From: Acidimicrobiia bacterium
GTDB lineage: Bacteria > Actinomycetota > Acidimicrobiia > Spongiisociales > ZC4RG35
DNA: 5,857 nucleotides
Assembly: GCA_017577575.1 (NCBI GenBank)
Contig: PKRG01000046.1
Span: 1 to 5,857, forward strand
Direction of reading: 5' to 3'
Below, piece after piece: positions 5,582 to 5,857 of the stretch. The first letter of the stretch is position 1. Every line of letters begins with the position of its first letter. The notes below the pieces were generated by a model. It had not been told where the DNA came from, ran no database searches, and saw only the letters and a program-made list of their open reading frames with translations. Both the position numbers and the translations under genes were made by a program.

Positions 5582-5857
5582 ACGGCGCCGCGTCCTGGTA
5601 CTCATCAAGGGTCTGGGCATCGGCGGCGCCGAGCGACTCGTCTCCTCCGGATCCGCCTACTGGGACACCGATCGGTTCGAATACCACGTCGCCTACATCC
5701 TCCCCTGGAAGGACGCTCTGGTCCCCGAGATCGAGGGGCGGGGAATCGAAGTCACCTGTATTGGCGGTCAAAGAGGGTTCGATCCCCTTGTGCCCCTTCG
5801 GTGGCGCAGCCTCTTGAAGCGGTTCCGGCCCGACCTGGTCCACGCCCACCTACCGAG
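5574..5857 (+). CDS. GT4-type (GT-B fold) glycosyltransferase, N-terminal part, runs off right edge
   Basis: Translation from the ATG at 5574 gives 94 residues without a stop before the window ends. The N-terminus RRVLVLIKGLGIGGAERLV (5-23) contains the glycine-rich loop followed by GGAE (17-20) that marks the acceptor domain of GT4/GT1-like glycosyltransferases. A later RFRPDLVHAHLP (83-94) is the typical xxxPDxVHxH strand of that domain. The donor-binding C-terminal half lies outside the window. The start overlaps the end of GNAT paralogue 2 (ATGAATGA contains this start and the upstream stop), with a weak GGAA at 5565-5568 as possible ribosome-binding site. A second ATG at 5578 is in another frame and lacks family motifs. 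It is the third glycosyltransferase of the locus and strengthens the case for a glycan assembly cluster; the sugar is unknown. Confidence 0.88.
   Translation, partial: MNERRRVLVLIKGLGIGGAERLVSSGSAYWDTDRFEYHVAYILPWKDALVPEIEGRGIEVTCIGGQRGFDPLVPLRWRSLLKRFRPDLVHAHLP

Noticed and set aside
5553..5849. Minus-strand and alternative plus-strand frames at the right end, including an ATG at 5578
   Set aside because: They lack family motifs. The frame starting at 5574 encodes the GGAE and VHAH motifs of a GT4 enzyme and stays open to the edge.
1..5857. tRNA, rRNA, CRISPR arrays, insertion sequences or attachment sites
   Set aside because: No transposase or integrase coding, no regular spaced repeats, and no tRNA-like cloverleaf was recognised; nearly all of the window is occupied by the listed genes.

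Overview
The window is GC-rich and densely coding. It has short or overlapping gene junctions, a GTG start, strong Shine-Dalgarno motifs and G/C-heavy third codon positions. This suggests a high-GC bacterium, most likely actinobacterial; that is inferred from composition and protein style only, and no phylogenetic marker is present. The content is that of a cell-envelope or extracellular glycan locus: parts of three glycosyltransferases, one complete ABC-2 exporter (ATPase plus permease) and a tandem pair of CelD/BcsL-type GNAT acyltransferases.

The layout is divergent. From a non-coding gap of about 190 bp (1426-1613), a leftward unit on the minus strand carries a complete GT2-fold glycosyltransferase (1425-460). 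This overlaps by 8 nt the start of a second GT2-fold glycosyltransferase that runs off the left edge (467-1). A rightward unit carries the ABC ATPase (1614-2606), the ABC-2 permease (2607-3446, with no gap), GNAT paralogue 1 (3436-4494, GTG start, 11-nt overlap), GNAT paralogue 2 (4505-5581, 10-nt gap) and a GT4-type glycosyltransferase that starts at 5574 (8-nt overlap) and runs off the right edge. The rightward genes look like one operon with tight translational coupling. No terminator, tRNA, rRNA, mobile element or CRISPR was seen, and there is no gene-free stretch above 300 bases.

Inferred working model: the glycosyltransferases build a lipid-linked or polymeric saccharide, the two GNAT-fold proteins add acyl, aminoacyl or similar groups to it or to a precursor, and the ABC-2 transporter moves the product or a building block across the membrane. 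Each family assignment is fairly firm, but the substrate and the identity of the glycan cannot be read from this sequence. The most notable points are the divergent acyltransferase pair directly coupled to the exporter, the unusual Q-loop and signature motif of the ATPase, and the inverted and direct repeats in the divergent control region.
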